From QHWT01 sp963755695 (GTDB lineage Bacteria > Acidobacteriota > Vicinamibacteria > Vicinamibacterales > 2-12-FULL-66-21): a DNA stretch of 64,000 nucleotides. The notes below the pieces were generated by a model. The model was not told where the DNA came from and ran no database searches. It worked only from the letters and a program-made list of their open reading frames with translations. Each line of letters opens with the position of its first letter. Positions within the stretch are counted from its first letter, which is position 1. The stretch is taken from the NCBI GenBank assembly GCA_963755695.1, contig CAVWLB010000008.1, positions 248,001-312,000 on the forward strand, in the 5' to 3' direction. The translations under genes were made by a program, and so were the position numbers. Positions 34,051-44,554 of this stretch are shown in pieces.

Positions 34051-34177
34051 CTCGATCCTCGCCGAGATTCACAATCGTTAGTCGACGACAAAACTGTGAT
34101 CCCGCGCGGCGGTCTCCGCTGCGCGGACCCCGCCAATTGCCCAAAAATACGTGGAAATACAGCGGTACGCGCCTTGC

Positions 34178-34290
34178 TCAATAGGATGACGCGAGCGGCC
34201 TGAATATTTACGGCAGGGAGCCGTGAGTTGCTGGGGAGCCGGGTCGCCCGCACAACCGCCGGGGCATCACGAAAGTGATGCCCCTTTTTT
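34178..34290 (+). ncRNA. Candidate orphan small RNA ending in an intrinsic terminator
   Basis: A plus-strand segment with no gene on that strand before or after it for several kb. It contains hairpin A at 34210-34224 (ACGGC, loop AGGGA, GCCGT), hairpin B at 34227-34256 (GTTG/CAAC closing an inner GGG-TCG-CCC) and then a terminator. The AGGGA loop fits the ANGGA pattern bound by CsrA/RsmA proteins. No clear promoter was found. The identity is unknown. Confidence 0.4.
34261..34290 (+). terminator. Strong Rho-independent terminator
   Basis: GGGGCATCAC, loop GAAA, GTGATGCCCC, then TTTTTT: a perfect 10-bp stem with a stable GNRA tetraloop and a U-run on the plus strand. Confidence 0.92.
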
Positions 34291-34292
34291 AT

Positions 34293-34466
34293 TTGGTGAT
34301 TAGGTAATTGGTGAATTGGTGATTGGCTTGCGCCGACTACCGTCAGCGCGTCAAAAGGCATTCACGGCGTGCGCTAGGCTACGACGAGCGCCCTTTGAAA
34401 GCACCGACGGTCGTGGGTGCGATGCGAAATCGCCGAATCACCAAATCACCAAATCACCCAAATCAC
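34293..34466. repeat. AATCACCA-type inverted repeat arms
   Basis: The left arm (34293-34325) reads ttggtgattaggtaattggt and onward. The right arm (34435-34466) reads gaatcaccaaatcaccaaat and onward. The arms are reverse-complementary, separated by about 110 bp of ordinary sequence in which no gene is seen. The same AT-rich motif occurs near 2.6 kb and 13.4 kb. Confidence 0.75.
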
Positions 34467-34472
34467 GCACTC

Positions 34473-35610
34473 TTAGACCTGGGCTCCTTCCGGATACTGG
34501 AGCGCGAGCCGCAGTTCCTTTGCCAGCACGTCCACCGTCGTCCCGCCGCGCTTCCAGGCCCCTTCCGTTTCGAACCGCAGGTCGCCGATGCGGCGTCCCC
34601 ATGGGGAAATCACCCTGCCGATGGCGCGAAAATCGCTCCGATCCGCGTGCTCCTGGTCCAGCCGCCGGACGACATCAGGGGCCACCCGGATGAAGGCGCG
34701 CAGCGCCGTCGCGCTCTTGATGCTGTATTTGCGGCCGTTCCAGGCCGCGTTGAACACCTGCGCGACCTGTTTGAGGTAGTTGACGAAGAACTTCTTCGCG
34801 TCCTCGCGAAACGTCTCCCCCTTGCGGCCGGCGCCGAACGCCTCGCTGGCAAAGAGCTTCTTCAGTTCCTGGGCGAGCGGGGCCTGGGCCACCCGTCCGC
34901 CACCGACGCCTAGCAACTTGATCTCGCCATGCAGCGGCGAGTCCTCCCGATCGTTGAGCGCGCGCACCACGTCGTGGGCGGCGGCGAGGTTTTCATCGCT
35001 GTAGAGCTGACGGCCGGAAAGCGATACCAGGTGGGATGCGTTCAGCCTCGTGTGCTTCGCGTTGATCGTGACGAACATCTGGACGACATGGTCTTCGGGG
35101 AGACGGTCGAAGATGACGGCAGGAACAGTGAAGTCTTCCTCGCCAAAGCGATCGATGTCGGCATGCAGCGCGAGCAACCGGTGCTGCCCGTCGATCGCGC
35201 GCAGGATGCCTTCGCGTTCGGGTACCTTCAACACCCCCAGGGCCGATCCGTTCTCGACGGGCTCGAACTTCAGCGTCTCGTCGCAGGAGATGATGACCGC
35301 GCCGGCAATCGACGGCAGGTCGCGAGCCTGTCGGCACTGCTCGTAGGTACTGCACGAGCTCGTCAATCTTGCGGCGGATGATCTGCCGCTGATAGGCCTT
35401 CTCGTTGGCGGCGATGCGGCGCTCGAGCAGGTCCCAGTTGACCTTCGACGGGGCTGTCGACTTCTTGCGGCCGCCGCGGACGGGCTGACCCTGCTCGCCG
35501 TAGCTGAGCACCTCGAACCGAACCAGCTTGTCGATGTCGTTGGCTGAGAGCGAGGCCTGGTAGAACCGTACGCCGAACTGCTGCATCCTGATCGCGGCAA
35601 CACTGATCAT
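34473..35610 (-). CDS. DGQHR-domain (DndB-like) protein, one frameshift
   Basis: About 378 residues when the frame is restored. The N-terminus MISVAAIRMQQFGVRFYQAS runs to DELVQY, then one extra base near 35345 (TAC-C-TAC) shifts it. The second frame continues YEQCRQARDLPSIAGAVIIS and contains the signature RAIDGQHRLLAL, then FVTINAKHTRLNASHLVSLS. DGQHR proteins include DndB, a regulator of DNA phosphorothioation, and many solitary relatives of unknown role. No dnd or restriction gene is nearby. A TATAAG box lies about 20 bp upstream and a perfect inverted repeat further up, so regulated expression is plausible. Confidence 0.78.
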
Positions 35611-35640
35611 AAGTTTTCGAATCTTATATTGACTCAGGAC

Positions 35641-35663
35641 GGGATGCCCACTCAGGGCATCCC
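35641..35663. promoter_or_regulatory. Perfect 9-bp inverted repeat upstream of the DGQHR gene
   Basis: GGGATGCCC-ACTCA-GGGCATCCC lies 31-53 bp upstream of the DGQHR start codon, next to a TATAAG -10-like box. It may be an operator. There is no U-run, so a terminator is unlikely. Confidence 0.5.
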
Positions 35664-35853
35664 GGCCGACGGGGAAGATCCCTCAGATCCCTGAAATTCA
35701 GCCTGTTTTATTGAAGTTTTGGATTCGCGCCGTGAGGTGCGCGGGACGTCAGAGGCGACCGGGCAGGGCGCCTCTGTAGAGGGGCCGCCGATAGCGCGCG
35801 GCGCGGGGTTCAATTCATGGACCGATATTGGAGCACGTTCCGGGAGGTGTGCG

Positions 35854-36048
35854 TCACAACATCGCGTCGACCAGTACGCCAACGACCGCCATCACCGATA
35901 CGGCCACCAGAGTCCACGACGTAATGAGGCTGATGCCATCGAGCACGTCCTCTGGGTAGGCGTGCCCCTCGTGCGGCGACATCAGGTAATGAAGCAAGAC
36001 CCGCTCGTCTTCCACCCAGGCTGGAAGCGCGTGGGTTCGCGGTTTCAT
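35854..36048 (-). CDS. Small single-pass membrane protein
   Basis: 64 residues: a soluble N-terminal half (LPAWVEDERVLLHYLMSPHE) and one C-terminal membrane helix (SLITSWTLVAVSVMAVVGVL). The ATG at 36048 is preceded by AAGGAGGACTTGAACC, a near-perfect Shine-Dalgarno sequence, which strongly supports translation. Function unknown. The 243 bp between it and the DGQHR gene contain no gene. Confidence 0.75.
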   Translation of the reverse strand: MKPRTHALPAWVEDERVLLHYLMSPHEGHAYPEDVLDGISLITSWTLVAVSVMAVVGVLVDAML

Positions 36049-36149
36049 GGTTCAAGTCCTCCTTGTTCAGCTTGCCCGGGCCCTTGCTTGCAGCCCAAGC
36101 GCTCTACCCACCTACAAGGCAAGGACCGGTCCAAGCAGCAACGCCTATC

Positions 36150-37253
36150 CTACGCCTGTTTCTGGGCTCCGTGGGAAGAGTGCCCTCGTAATGCCACAGC
36201 CCAGCCGTCCCTCTTCCACCAATTCGCCACGCGGACCTTGAGGAACGCGCACAACAGCATGAACAGACAGAACACGCCCAGAGCCGCCCACGCCTGCCTC
36301 AGCGTCATCGAGGCGTGCAGCGGCGTGGAGATCAGGCCGTACACCATTTCGACGTGAATCCAGTAGATGAAGAGCGACGTCTGTCCGAGAAGCCGCAGCG
36401 GACTCCATCGCTTGCCCGCGGAGCGCGCCGTTCCCACGCATAAGCAACCGCGATGGCCAGCGTCATCAGGCCAGTACCGCAGGAAAAAGAACGATGGCGA
36501 GCTGGTCCAGAAATTCGATCTCGCGTACGGCGTCGGCAGAAACGACGCGGCGTATGCCCCTGCGGCGAGCAGCGCCCCGCCAACTGCGAAGCCGGCATTG
36601 AGACGCGCCTCCGCCGCTGGCGTGCGGGCGCGATCGATCAACACGCCGGTCACAGCGCCAGCAGGCACGAACGCGGCCCACGGGAAGATCGAAAAGTTCG
36701 TGAGGCCGGGGACCGGCCGGAGGTAGCCCTCTATCGGATCCGGCAGCCACGCCAGCCAGCCGAGCGCGCGCACGATCGGCGTCGAGAGCGCAATTGCCGC
36801 GGTCGTCGTCGCAAAGAGGAAGACACGGGAACGAGCGGAGGTGGCAAGTCCCCACAAGAAGGCGGTCGCCACAATCGACGGTCCCATGATGTTGAGGATG
36901 TCCACCTTCAGGATCGCGTTCGGAGACGAGCCACTCAGGACGAACGCCTGAATGCGAAAGAGGAATGCGAGCAGGAATATTTCGAGGCCGCGTTTCTCGA
37001 CAGCGAGCGCGGCTCGCTGAACCTCACCGCTCTTTCGCGCCTTCGATCCTGCCGAAAGCGGGATCGCAACACCCGCCAAAAACAGAAACAGTGGCGCGCC
37101 GAAACCACCGAGGATCAGCGACCAGCCGAATGCCGACGACCCGCGATCTGCGACACGTGTCCAACTGTCGATGACGTGCGCCTCGATCATCACGAGGACG
37201 GCGAGTCCGCGCAGCACGTCGAGATAAGTCCGCCGCCCGACGGCGTTGGTCAT
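36150..37253 (-). CDS. Membrane acyltransferase (DUF1624/HGSNAT-like), locally frameshifted
   Basis: About 367 residues with ten or so helices. The N-terminal RTYLDVLRGLAVLVMIEAHV is typical of heparan-alpha-glucosaminide acetyltransferase-like and related acyltransferases that modify surface sugars. Near 36478 an extra base turns the expected TGLMTLAIAVAYAWERRAPR into another frame, and near 36420 the frame is restored (LRLLGQTSLFIYWIHVEMVY). The pair of indels leaves only about 20 residues garbled. The ATG at 37253 overlaps the OsmC gene's stop codon. Confidence 0.8.
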   Translation of the reverse strand: MTNAVGRRTYLDVLRGLAVLVMIEAHVIDSWTRVADRGSSAFGWSLILGGFGAPLFLFLAGVAIPLSAGSKARKSGEVQRAALAVEKRGLEIFLLAFLFRIQAFVLSGSSPNAILKVDILNIMGPSIVATAFLWGLATSARSRVFLFATTTAAIALSTPIVRALGWLAWLPDPIEGYLRPVPGLTNFSIFPWAAFVPAGAVTGVLIDRARTPAAEARLNAGFAVGGALLAAGAYAASFLPTPYARSNFWTSSPSFFFLRYWPDDAGHRGCLCVGTARSAGKRWSPLRLLGQTSLFIYWIHVEMVYGLISTPLHASMTLRQAWAALGVFCLFMLLCAFLKVRVANWWKRDGWAVALRGHSSHGAQKQA

Positions 37254-37663
37254 TGGCTCGGGGCGGTTACGGTGAAGGAGGTCTTCAGCGGGATGTCCTG
37301 CCGCATCGAATGCCACACCGAGCAGTACTTCTCGTGGGATAAATCAATCGCCCGCTGCACCTGCGCTTCGGGCACGTCTCCGGTGACCTCGAAGCGCATG
37401 TCGACCGCGGTGACCCGATGCGGGGTTTCCTGGGCGCGCTCGGCAGACATCGAAATCCCGAGACCACGCAGATTGTGCCGGCCTTTCTGCAGGATGTGCA
37501 CGACATCCATCCCCATGCACCCGGCGAGCGCGAAGGCGAGCGCTTGCACTGGTGATGGGCCCGCAATGCCGGCGCTGTCGAGCGTCATGTTGGCGGCAGC
37601 GGAGCGTCCGCCGAACACCAGGTCGCGTTCCCAGACGAGCTGCAAGGTTGTCGGCGCCTTCAT
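37250..37663 (-). CDS. OsmC-family peroxide/organic hydroperoxide resistance-type protein
   Basis: 137 residues. The two redox cysteines are in LAGCMGMDVV and HEKYCSVWHS. GPSPVQALAFALAGC is the standard OsmC/YhfA block. It belongs to the YhfA-like subgroup, which reduces hydroperoxides or acts on unknown acyl substrates. It is coupled to the acyltransferase gene downstream (ATGA). Confidence 0.88.
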   Translation of the reverse strand: MKAPTTLQLVWERDLVFGGRSAAANMTLDSAGIAGPSPVQALAFALAGCMGMDVVHILQKGRHNLRGLGISMSAERAQETPHRVTAVDMRFEVTGDVPEAQVQRAIDLSHEKYCSVWHSMRQDIPLKTSFTVTAPSQ

Positions 37664-37702
37664 CGGGCCATTGTAGGCGGTCTTGCCGGGTCCGAAGCCG
37701 GC

Positions 37703-38467
37703 CTACGCGGCCTGTGAGCGTTGGGTGCGGCCGAACATGGTCGAGAGCGCGAGCCAGCCGAGCGGCAGCGCGACGAGCATGTAAGTCAGGTAGTGGCCGT
37801 AGATGCCATCGGGTCCGTACGGTTCGGTTGCCCAGTGCAGTCGTTCGCTGCCTGGGAACAGGTTGGCTTCCGTCAGTTCGTGGAAGCCGTAAATCAGCAG
37901 CTGCACGACGAAGATGAGAAGGAAGATGGCGGTGACCTGGAAGAAGCGCGCAAGGTTGACGCGGTGCCCGTATCGCGACCACAGAAACGCGATAAAGGCA
38001 GCGACCATCGTCCCGATCAACGCGCCTGACGTGATCGTCCAGGCGCCCGACTGGAACAACAGTGCGTCCATGAGCATGGCCGTCTCCATGCCTTCGCGCG
38101 TGATCATCAGAAGCGTGAAGCCGAACACCCCGAACCAGGCCGAGGCACCGACTTTCGCGGAGGATTGTTCGAGTCTGCCTTCGATGTCCTTCTTCATGTA
38201 GCGCCCGGCGCGCCACATGTGCACGGTCAGCGAGGCAACGAGGAATGCCGCCGTAATCGCAAGCACCGCCTCCCACAAGGCCTGATTGCGGGCGCGGGCC
38301 AGCAGCACCCCCGCGCCAATGCTGAGCGCCACTGACGCCGCGATTCCCCAGCGGACGGCTGGTATCAGCGCGCGGCGTCCGGTCTTCTTCAGGTAGGCGA
38401 GGCTGATCGCGACGATCAGAAACGCCTCCAGCCCTTCGCGAAGCGTGATGACGAATGCCTGGAGCAT
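37703..38467 (-). CDS. FTR1-family high-affinity iron permease
   Basis: 254 residues with seven helices. The two REGxE iron-binding motifs are present: REGLEAFLIV (residues 10-19) and REGMETAML. It moves iron across the inner membrane, usually together with an oxidase or EfeO/EfeB partner, none of which is adjacent. A perfect palindrome lies 12 bp upstream of the start and probably controls it by iron or redox state. Confidence 0.9.
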   Translation of the reverse strand: MLQAFVITLREGLEAFLIVAISLAYLKKTGRRALIPAVRWGIAASVALSIGAGVLLARARNQALWEAVLAITAAFLVASLTVHMWRAGRYMKKDIEGRLEQSSAKVGASAWFGVFGFTLLMITREGMETAMLMDALLFQSGAWTITSGALIGTMVAAFIAFLWSRYGHRVNLARFFQVTAIFLLIFVVQLLIYGFHELTEANLFPGSERLHWATEPYGPDGIYGHYLTYMLVALPLGWLALSTMFGRTQRSQAA

Positions 38468-38478
38468 GATGGTCGTGG

Positions 38479-38501
38479 TATCCGACCATTAAGGTCGGAT
38501 A
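38479..38501. promoter_or_regulatory. Palindromic operator candidate for the iron permease (Rrf2/IscR-like)
   Basis: TATCCGACC-ATTAA-GGTCGGATA is a perfect 9-bp inverted repeat. The GAC-N7-GTC core spacing matches operators of Rrf2-family regulators such as IscR and RirA. On the minus strand TTGAAT precedes it and GGATAC follows at 17 bp, so the repeat lies across the promoter spacer and binding would block transcription. Confidence 0.6.
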
Positions 38502-38633
38502 TTCAAGAAGCATATCGAACCGAATTCGGACCGGTCAAGTCGCCTATCGAAGTCTGCCGCGAGAGGGATTTCCGAACCGACGTCCGCGCGTCGATGACCG
38601 GGGTCGTACTGCCGGATCAGGGATAATTTCACG

Positions 38634-39887
38634 ATGCTTCGCTACGCGATTGTCTGCTCGCTCCTCTCGTTCACGTTCGTATCCGTTCAGCGTCCCGCGC
38701 CGCCGGGCGATCTTCAGGCGCACGCCCGCGCGATTCTCAAGGCTTCGCCACTGATTGACGGCCACAACGATTATCCGTGGGCGCTTCGCGAGCACGATCC
38801 CTCGCGCGATCTGGCGAAGCTCGACATCCGAGAGCCGCAGCCGGCGATCATGACCGACATTCCGCGCCTGAAGGCGGGAGGCGTCGGCGGCCAGTTCTGG
38901 TCCGTGTACGTTCCCGTCGACTTGCAGGGTCAGGCGGCGGTGACGGCCACGATGGAAGAAATCGACACCGTCCACCGGATGATGCGCAGATATCCGGATA
39001 CCTTCGAGCTTGCGCAGACGGCAGACGACATCGAACGGATCTTCAAGCAGGGAAAGATCGCCTCGCTCATCGGAATGGAGGGAGGCCACTCGATCGACAA
39101 CTCCCTTGCCGACCTGCGCATGTTCTATCGTCTCGGCGCCCGCTACATGACGCTCACGCATTCGAGCAACACCCCATGGGCCGACTCCGCGACCGACACG
39201 CCGAAATTCGGCGGGCTGGCGCCCTTCGGCGAGGAAGTGGTGAAGGAGATGAACTGGCTCGGCATGCTCGTCGACTTGAGCCACGTTTCGCCCGATACGA
39301 TGGACGACGCGCTGCACGTCACCGCCGCGCCGGTGATCTTCTCGCACTCGGACGCGCGCGCGCTCAACGATCATCCCCGCAACGTCCCCGACAACATCCT
39401 CCAGATGCTTCCCAAGAACGGCGGGGTCGTGATGGTCACCTTCGTTCCCGGCTTCATTTCGCCGAAAGTGAACGCCTGGAACAAGCTGCAGACCGCGGAA
39501 CAGGACCGTTTGAAAGCGCTCCATCCCGACGACCCTGCGGCAGTGAAGGCGGGCGTGGACGCGTGGACCGCGGCCAATCCGGCGCCGAATGCGGTGCTCT
39601 CCGAGGTCGCCGATCACATCGATCACATCCGCAAGGTGGCAGGGATCGATCACATCGGCCTCGGAAGCGACTTCGACGGCATCACCCAGAAGGTGCGGGA
39701 TCTCGACGATGTGTCGAAGTACCCGAACCTGATCGCCGAGCTCTTGCGCCGCGGCTACAGCGACGGGGACATCAAGAAGATCACCGGCCAGAACGTGCTG
39801 CGGGTATTTCGCGAGGTGGAGAAGGTATCGAAGCGTCTCCAGTCCGAGCGCGGACCGTCGGTGGCGACCTTCGTACACGGCGAGTGA
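38634..39887 (+). CDS. Secreted membrane-dipeptidase (M19) family peptidase
   Basis: 417 residues with signal peptide (MLRYAIVCSLLSFTFVSVQ). Zinc ligands and substrate residues appear in LIDGHNDYPW, IGMEGGHSIDNS, LTHSSNTPWADS, LVDLSHVSP, FSHSDARAL and HIGLGSDFDGI. It cleaves dipeptides, often with broad specificity. It is the first plus-strand gene of the following group and ends just before a REP-like palindrome. Confidence 0.93.
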   Translation: MLRYAIVCSLLSFTFVSVQRPAPPGDLQAHARAILKASPLIDGHNDYPWALREHDPSRDLAKLDIREPQPAIMTDIPRLKAGGVGGQFWSVYVPVDLQGQAAVTATMEEIDTVHRMMRRYPDTFELAQTADDIERIFKQGKIASLIGMEGGHSIDNSLADLRMFYRLGARYMTLTHSSNTPWADSATDTPKFGGLAPFGEEVVKEMNWLGMLVDLSHVSPDTMDDALHVTAAPVIFSHSDARALNDHPRNVPDNILQMLPKNGGVVMVTFVPGFISPKVNAWNKLQTAEQDRLKALHPDDPAAVKAGVDAWTAANPAPNAVLSEVADHIDHIRKVAGIDHIGLGSDFDGITQKVRDLDDVSKYPNLIAELLRRGYSDGDIKKITGQNVLRVFREVEKVSKRLQSERGPSVATFVHGE

Positions 39888-39892
39888 GGGTG

Positions 39893-39921
39893 TAGGGCGC
39901 CCTCTTCAGAGGCGCCGGGAT
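39893..39921. repeat. REP-like palindrome after the M19 gene
   Basis: tgtagggcgccctcttcaga followed by ggcgccggg forms GGCGCCCTCT/AGAGGCGCC. Similar G/C palindromes next to TGTAGGGC-like sequence occur at 63.5 kb and, in weaker form, at 35.76 kb and 37.68 kb. Confidence 0.55.
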
Positions 39922-39975
39922 TATAGGACGGGTGCTTTAGAGACGGTGTGAGTGTCCCCGTTCTGGAGGTGTTCC

Positions 39976-40992
39976 GTGTTGCCCTGGACGGTGCTGGCCT
40001 TCGCGTTGACCGCCCAGCCGCCTGCGAAGGCGACTGAACCGCCAATTCAGATCACGTTGAGGCGGACGACCTGCTTCGGCGAGTGCCCCGATTACACGGT
40101 CGGCATCGACGGCAACGGGAACGTCGCCTACGAAGGCCGCAGATTCGTGCGCGTCACGGGTAAGCAGGTTGCACGGATCGATCGGGCGGCGGTGCAGGCA
40201 CTCCTCGACGAGTTCGAGCAGATCGAATTTTTCTCGCTGAAGGACAAGTACACCGAGCGCATCACCGATCTGCCGACGACCTACGTGACGCTCGTTCTCG
40301 GCGATCGGTCGAAAACCGTCGAGGACTATCACGGCGCACCCAAAGCGCTGCGCGATCTGGAGCGGCACATCGACGAAGCCGCCGGCGTGCAGCGCTGGAT
40401 CCGCATCGACGCCGCGACCGTGAAGGAGATGTCGCGCGGCGGCTGGCGGGCCGGCGGCGACGAGGGCCTCGAGCTTCTGCGACAGGCGCTCACCCATGAC
40501 GAAGTCGACGTCGTGTCGGCCCTGATCGATGCGGGCGTCAACGTCAATGGAGACGATTCCTCGGGAACGACTCCTCTGATGATGGCGCGATCGGCAGCGG
40601 TCGCACGGGTGCTGATTGCTGCCGGCGCCAACGTTCAAATGCCCAACGTCAATGGCGTAGGCGCGCTCCAGATGTCGATCTGGAAAGAGCCCGAGCTCAC
40701 GAGGGTGCTGTTGCGCGCGGGCGCGGTCGCCGACGACCCGTCGCACCAGTCGCCGCTGTTCCTTGCCGCATGCGCCGGCAACGCGGATGCGGTTCAGGCG
40801 CTCCTGGAGGCTGGCGCAGTACCTGACCGATACGACGTGCACAGCGGCAAGACCCCGCGACAGTGCGCCGAATCAGCCAGTCAGGTACGTAACGCGGAAC
40901 CGCGGTTCGAGGACGTGAAACCGCCGTTCGAGAAGAACTTCGCGAGGATCATCGCCTTGCTCGATCGCGCGACGGCGGCAAGACGGAAATGA
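39976..40992 (+). CDS. Exported DUF6438 plus ankyrin-repeat protein
   Basis: 338 residues from GTG 39976, chosen because TGGAGG lies 7 nt upstream and it gives a signal-like start (VLPWTVLAFALTAQ). Residues about 20-120 form DUF6438 with the marker LRRTTCFGECPDYTVGIDGN. Residues about 165-300 hold four ankyrin repeats (DVVSALIDAGVNVNGDDSSG, ARVLIAAGANVQMPNVNG, TRVLLRAGAVADD, VQALLEAGAVPD). Probably an envelope or periplasmic protein-interaction module. It overlaps the next gene by 4 bp. Confidence 0.82.
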   Translation: MLPWTVLAFALTAQPPAKATEPPIQITLRRTTCFGECPDYTVGIDGNGNVAYEGRRFVRVTGKQVARIDRAAVQALLDEFEQIEFFSLKDKYTERITDLPTTYVTLVLGDRSKTVEDYHGAPKALRDLERHIDEAAGVQRWIRIDAATVKEMSRGGWRAGGDEGLELLRQALTHDEVDVVSALIDAGVNVNGDDSSGTTPLMMARSAAVARVLIAAGANVQMPNVNGVGALQMSIWKEPELTRVLLRAGAVADDPSHQSPLFLAACAGNADAVQALLEAGAVPDRYDVHSGKTPRQCAESASQVRNAEPRFEDVKPPFEKNFARIIALLDRATAARRK

Positions 40993-41669
40993 TTCGCAGA
41001 GCCGCAGGCTGCAGCATCATCGGTCTTCTGACCGCGACGCTCTTCTCCATGAGCCCTCAATCCGAAAAGACGCTTCGTATCGTGGCGATGGGTGACTCCA
41101 CGACGGCAGGGACGCCGGCCTTCAAATCGCCGCGCGAGGCGCCGCCCGATGGCGCGGGAGATGAAACCAGTCAATACGCCTACTGGCTGGTGAAGGCGCA
41201 TCCGGACTGGCAAGTCATCAACCAGGGGATCAACGCGCAGCGGAGCGATCAGATTCGGGCCCGATTCGAGGACGATGTCGTCGCGAAGAAGCCGGCGTTC
41301 GTGGTGATCATTGCCGGGGTCAACGACGTGTATCAGGGACGCGACGTCGAGCACCTCAAGACCGAATTGACGGCAATGTACACGCGTGCGAAGGAGGCCG
41401 GAATCAAGGTCGTCGCCGGCAGCATCATTCCGTACAACACCGCAACCCCGGATCAGAACGCGTGCATGCACGCGATCAACCGCTGGATCAGGGCGCAACC
41501 CGCGGTTGATGCGAACGTGCGGTTCGTCGACACACGCGCGGCGGTTGCCGCGCCCGGCAGTCCCGATCGACTGGTCAGCTCACCGGACGGCCTCCACCCC
41601 GACGCTGCCGGATATCGGAAGATGGCCGAAGCGATCGAGAAGATAATCGTGGAATGGCTCAAGGCTTAA
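40989..41669 (+). CDS. SGNH/GDSL-family esterase-like hydrolase
   Basis: 226 residues with a signal segment (MIRRAAGCSIIGLLTATLFS). The four SGNH blocks are present: GDSTTAG (catalytic Ser), NQGINAQ (Gly/Asn block), IIAGVNDVYQ and the catalytic Asp/His pair DGLHPDAAG. It hydrolyses ester or acetyl groups on lipids or polysaccharides. It is translationally coupled to the ankyrin gene upstream. Confidence 0.87.
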   Translation: MIRRAAGCSIIGLLTATLFSMSPQSEKTLRIVAMGDSTTAGTPAFKSPREAPPDGAGDETSQYAYWLVKAHPDWQVINQGINAQRSDQIRARFEDDVVAKKPAFVVIIAGVNDVYQGRDVEHLKTELTAMYTRAKEAGIKVVAGSIIPYNTATPDQNACMHAINRWIRAQPAVDANVRFVDTRAAVAAPGSPDRLVSSPDGLHPDAAGYRKMAEAIEKIIVEWLKA

Positions 41670-41679
41670 GGCTCAGGGC

Positions 41680-43503
<1,824 letters not shown>

Positions 43504-43562
43504 GGCCGCGATTCTACCGGAACCGGTTATAGTGGATCTGCCCCCCTTCCGGGCGGAGTTTT

Positions 43563-44471
43563 ATGCGCTCAGTTCGTACAATTGCGGTTTCTGTCGCGGC
43601 CGTCGCCTTGCTGGTAGCATCGGCCGCCGGCCAGAAGTTCAAGCTGTCGACGCTGTCCGTCCCCATCTACGTGACGGTGACCGATGCGGAGAAGCGACTG
43701 GTCCCGGACCTGGTGCAGGACGACTTCGAGGTCCTCGACAACAACAAGCCTCAGAAGGTCACCATCTTCGAGAACAAGCCGACACCGATTACGACCATCG
43801 TCATGCTCGACACCAGCGGCAGCATGACCACCGCGTTGGACCTGGTGAAAGACGGAGCGGAGCAGTTCCTGCTTCGCCTGCTGCCCACCGATCAAGGGCA
43901 GGTTGGCGCGTTCAACGACAAGATCGAGTTTCACCCCGAGAGCGAGTTCACGAGCGATCGCGATCGGCTCGTGTCACTGTTGAAAGACCTCGACTTCGGA
44001 TATCCGACGCGGCTGTACGATGCGGTCGACGAGAGCATCGCGCGTCTCGAAAACATGTCTGAGCGCAAGGTGGTGCTGGTGTTCACGGACGGCGACGACA
44101 CCGCCAGCAAGGTCGGAGTCGGCAAAGTCAACGATCGCGCGCGTGAGAAAGACGTGATGGTCTACGCGATCGGGCTGGTGAACGAGTATTTCAACGGCCA
44201 GCAGCGGGTGAGGAGCCAGCCGGATAAAGGACTGAAACGGCTGGCCGAGGATACGGGCGGTGGCTACTTCGAGCTCAAGCGAACCGCGGATCTGAACGAA
44301 ACCTTCACCCGCGTCGCGCAGGAGCTGCACAGCCAGTACGTGCTCGGGTTCTCACCCGACACATTGGACGGCAAGGTGCACAAGCTCGAGGTCCGCGTGA
44401 AGAAAGCTGGCATGAGTGCGCGGGCGCGTAAGAGTTACCTTGCCTCAGGCACGCCGCCATCGGGGATGTAA
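43563..44471 (+). CDS. Secreted VWFA-related protein (acidobacterial type)
   Basis: 302 residues. Signal peptide (MRSVRTIAVSVAAVALLVAS), then a short beta domain (SVPIYVTVTDAEKRLVPDLV) and a VWA domain with the MIDAS motif DTSGSMT and later VFTDGDDTASKV. This layout matches the VWFA-related domain family first described in acidobacteria and supports the taxonomic call. Role unknown, probably protein binding at the cell surface. Confidence 0.88.
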   Translation: MRSVRTIAVSVAAVALLVASAAGQKFKLSTLSVPIYVTVTDAEKRLVPDLVQDDFEVLDNNKPQKVTIFENKPTPITTIVMLDTSGSMTTALDLVKDGAEQFLLRLLPTDQGQVGAFNDKIEFHPESEFTSDRDRLVSLLKDLDFGYPTRLYDAVDESIARLENMSERKVVLVFTDGDDTASKVGVGKVNDRAREKDVMVYAIGLVNEYFNGQQRVRSQPDKGLKRLAEDTGGGYFELKRTADLNETFTRVAQELHSQYVLGFSPDTLDGKVHKLEVRVKKAGMSARARKSYLASGTPPSGM

Positions 44472-44479
44472 GGCCCTCG

Positions 44480-44550
44480 GATGCCGGGGCGGGTCTGGGA
44501 CCCGCCGGCGGGCAGGCCGGGTCTTGCAGACCCGGGATGGAACGCCCGCC
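44480..44550. repeat. Tandem GC-rich hairpins (REP-like)
   Basis: GGCGGGTCtgGGACCCGCC and CCGGGTCTtgcAGACCCGGG sit back to back after the VWA gene. Very similar palindromes occur near 63.51 kb, suggesting a dispersed REP-like family. Confidence 0.6.
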
Positions 44551-44554
44551 GGAC

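Noticed and set aside
34205..34262. Possible ZTP (pfl) riboswitch because of CTGGGGAGCC and ACCGCCGGGGCA
   Set aside because: The first conserved subdomain is missing, one conserved base differs, and no purine or folate gene follows on the plus strand.
36070..36135. Minus-strand tRNA-like segment (GTGGGTAGAGCGCTTGGGCT)
   Set aside because: It resembles a D-arm and anticodon stem, but there is no T-arm (GGTTCGA) or acceptor pairing, so no tRNA is called.
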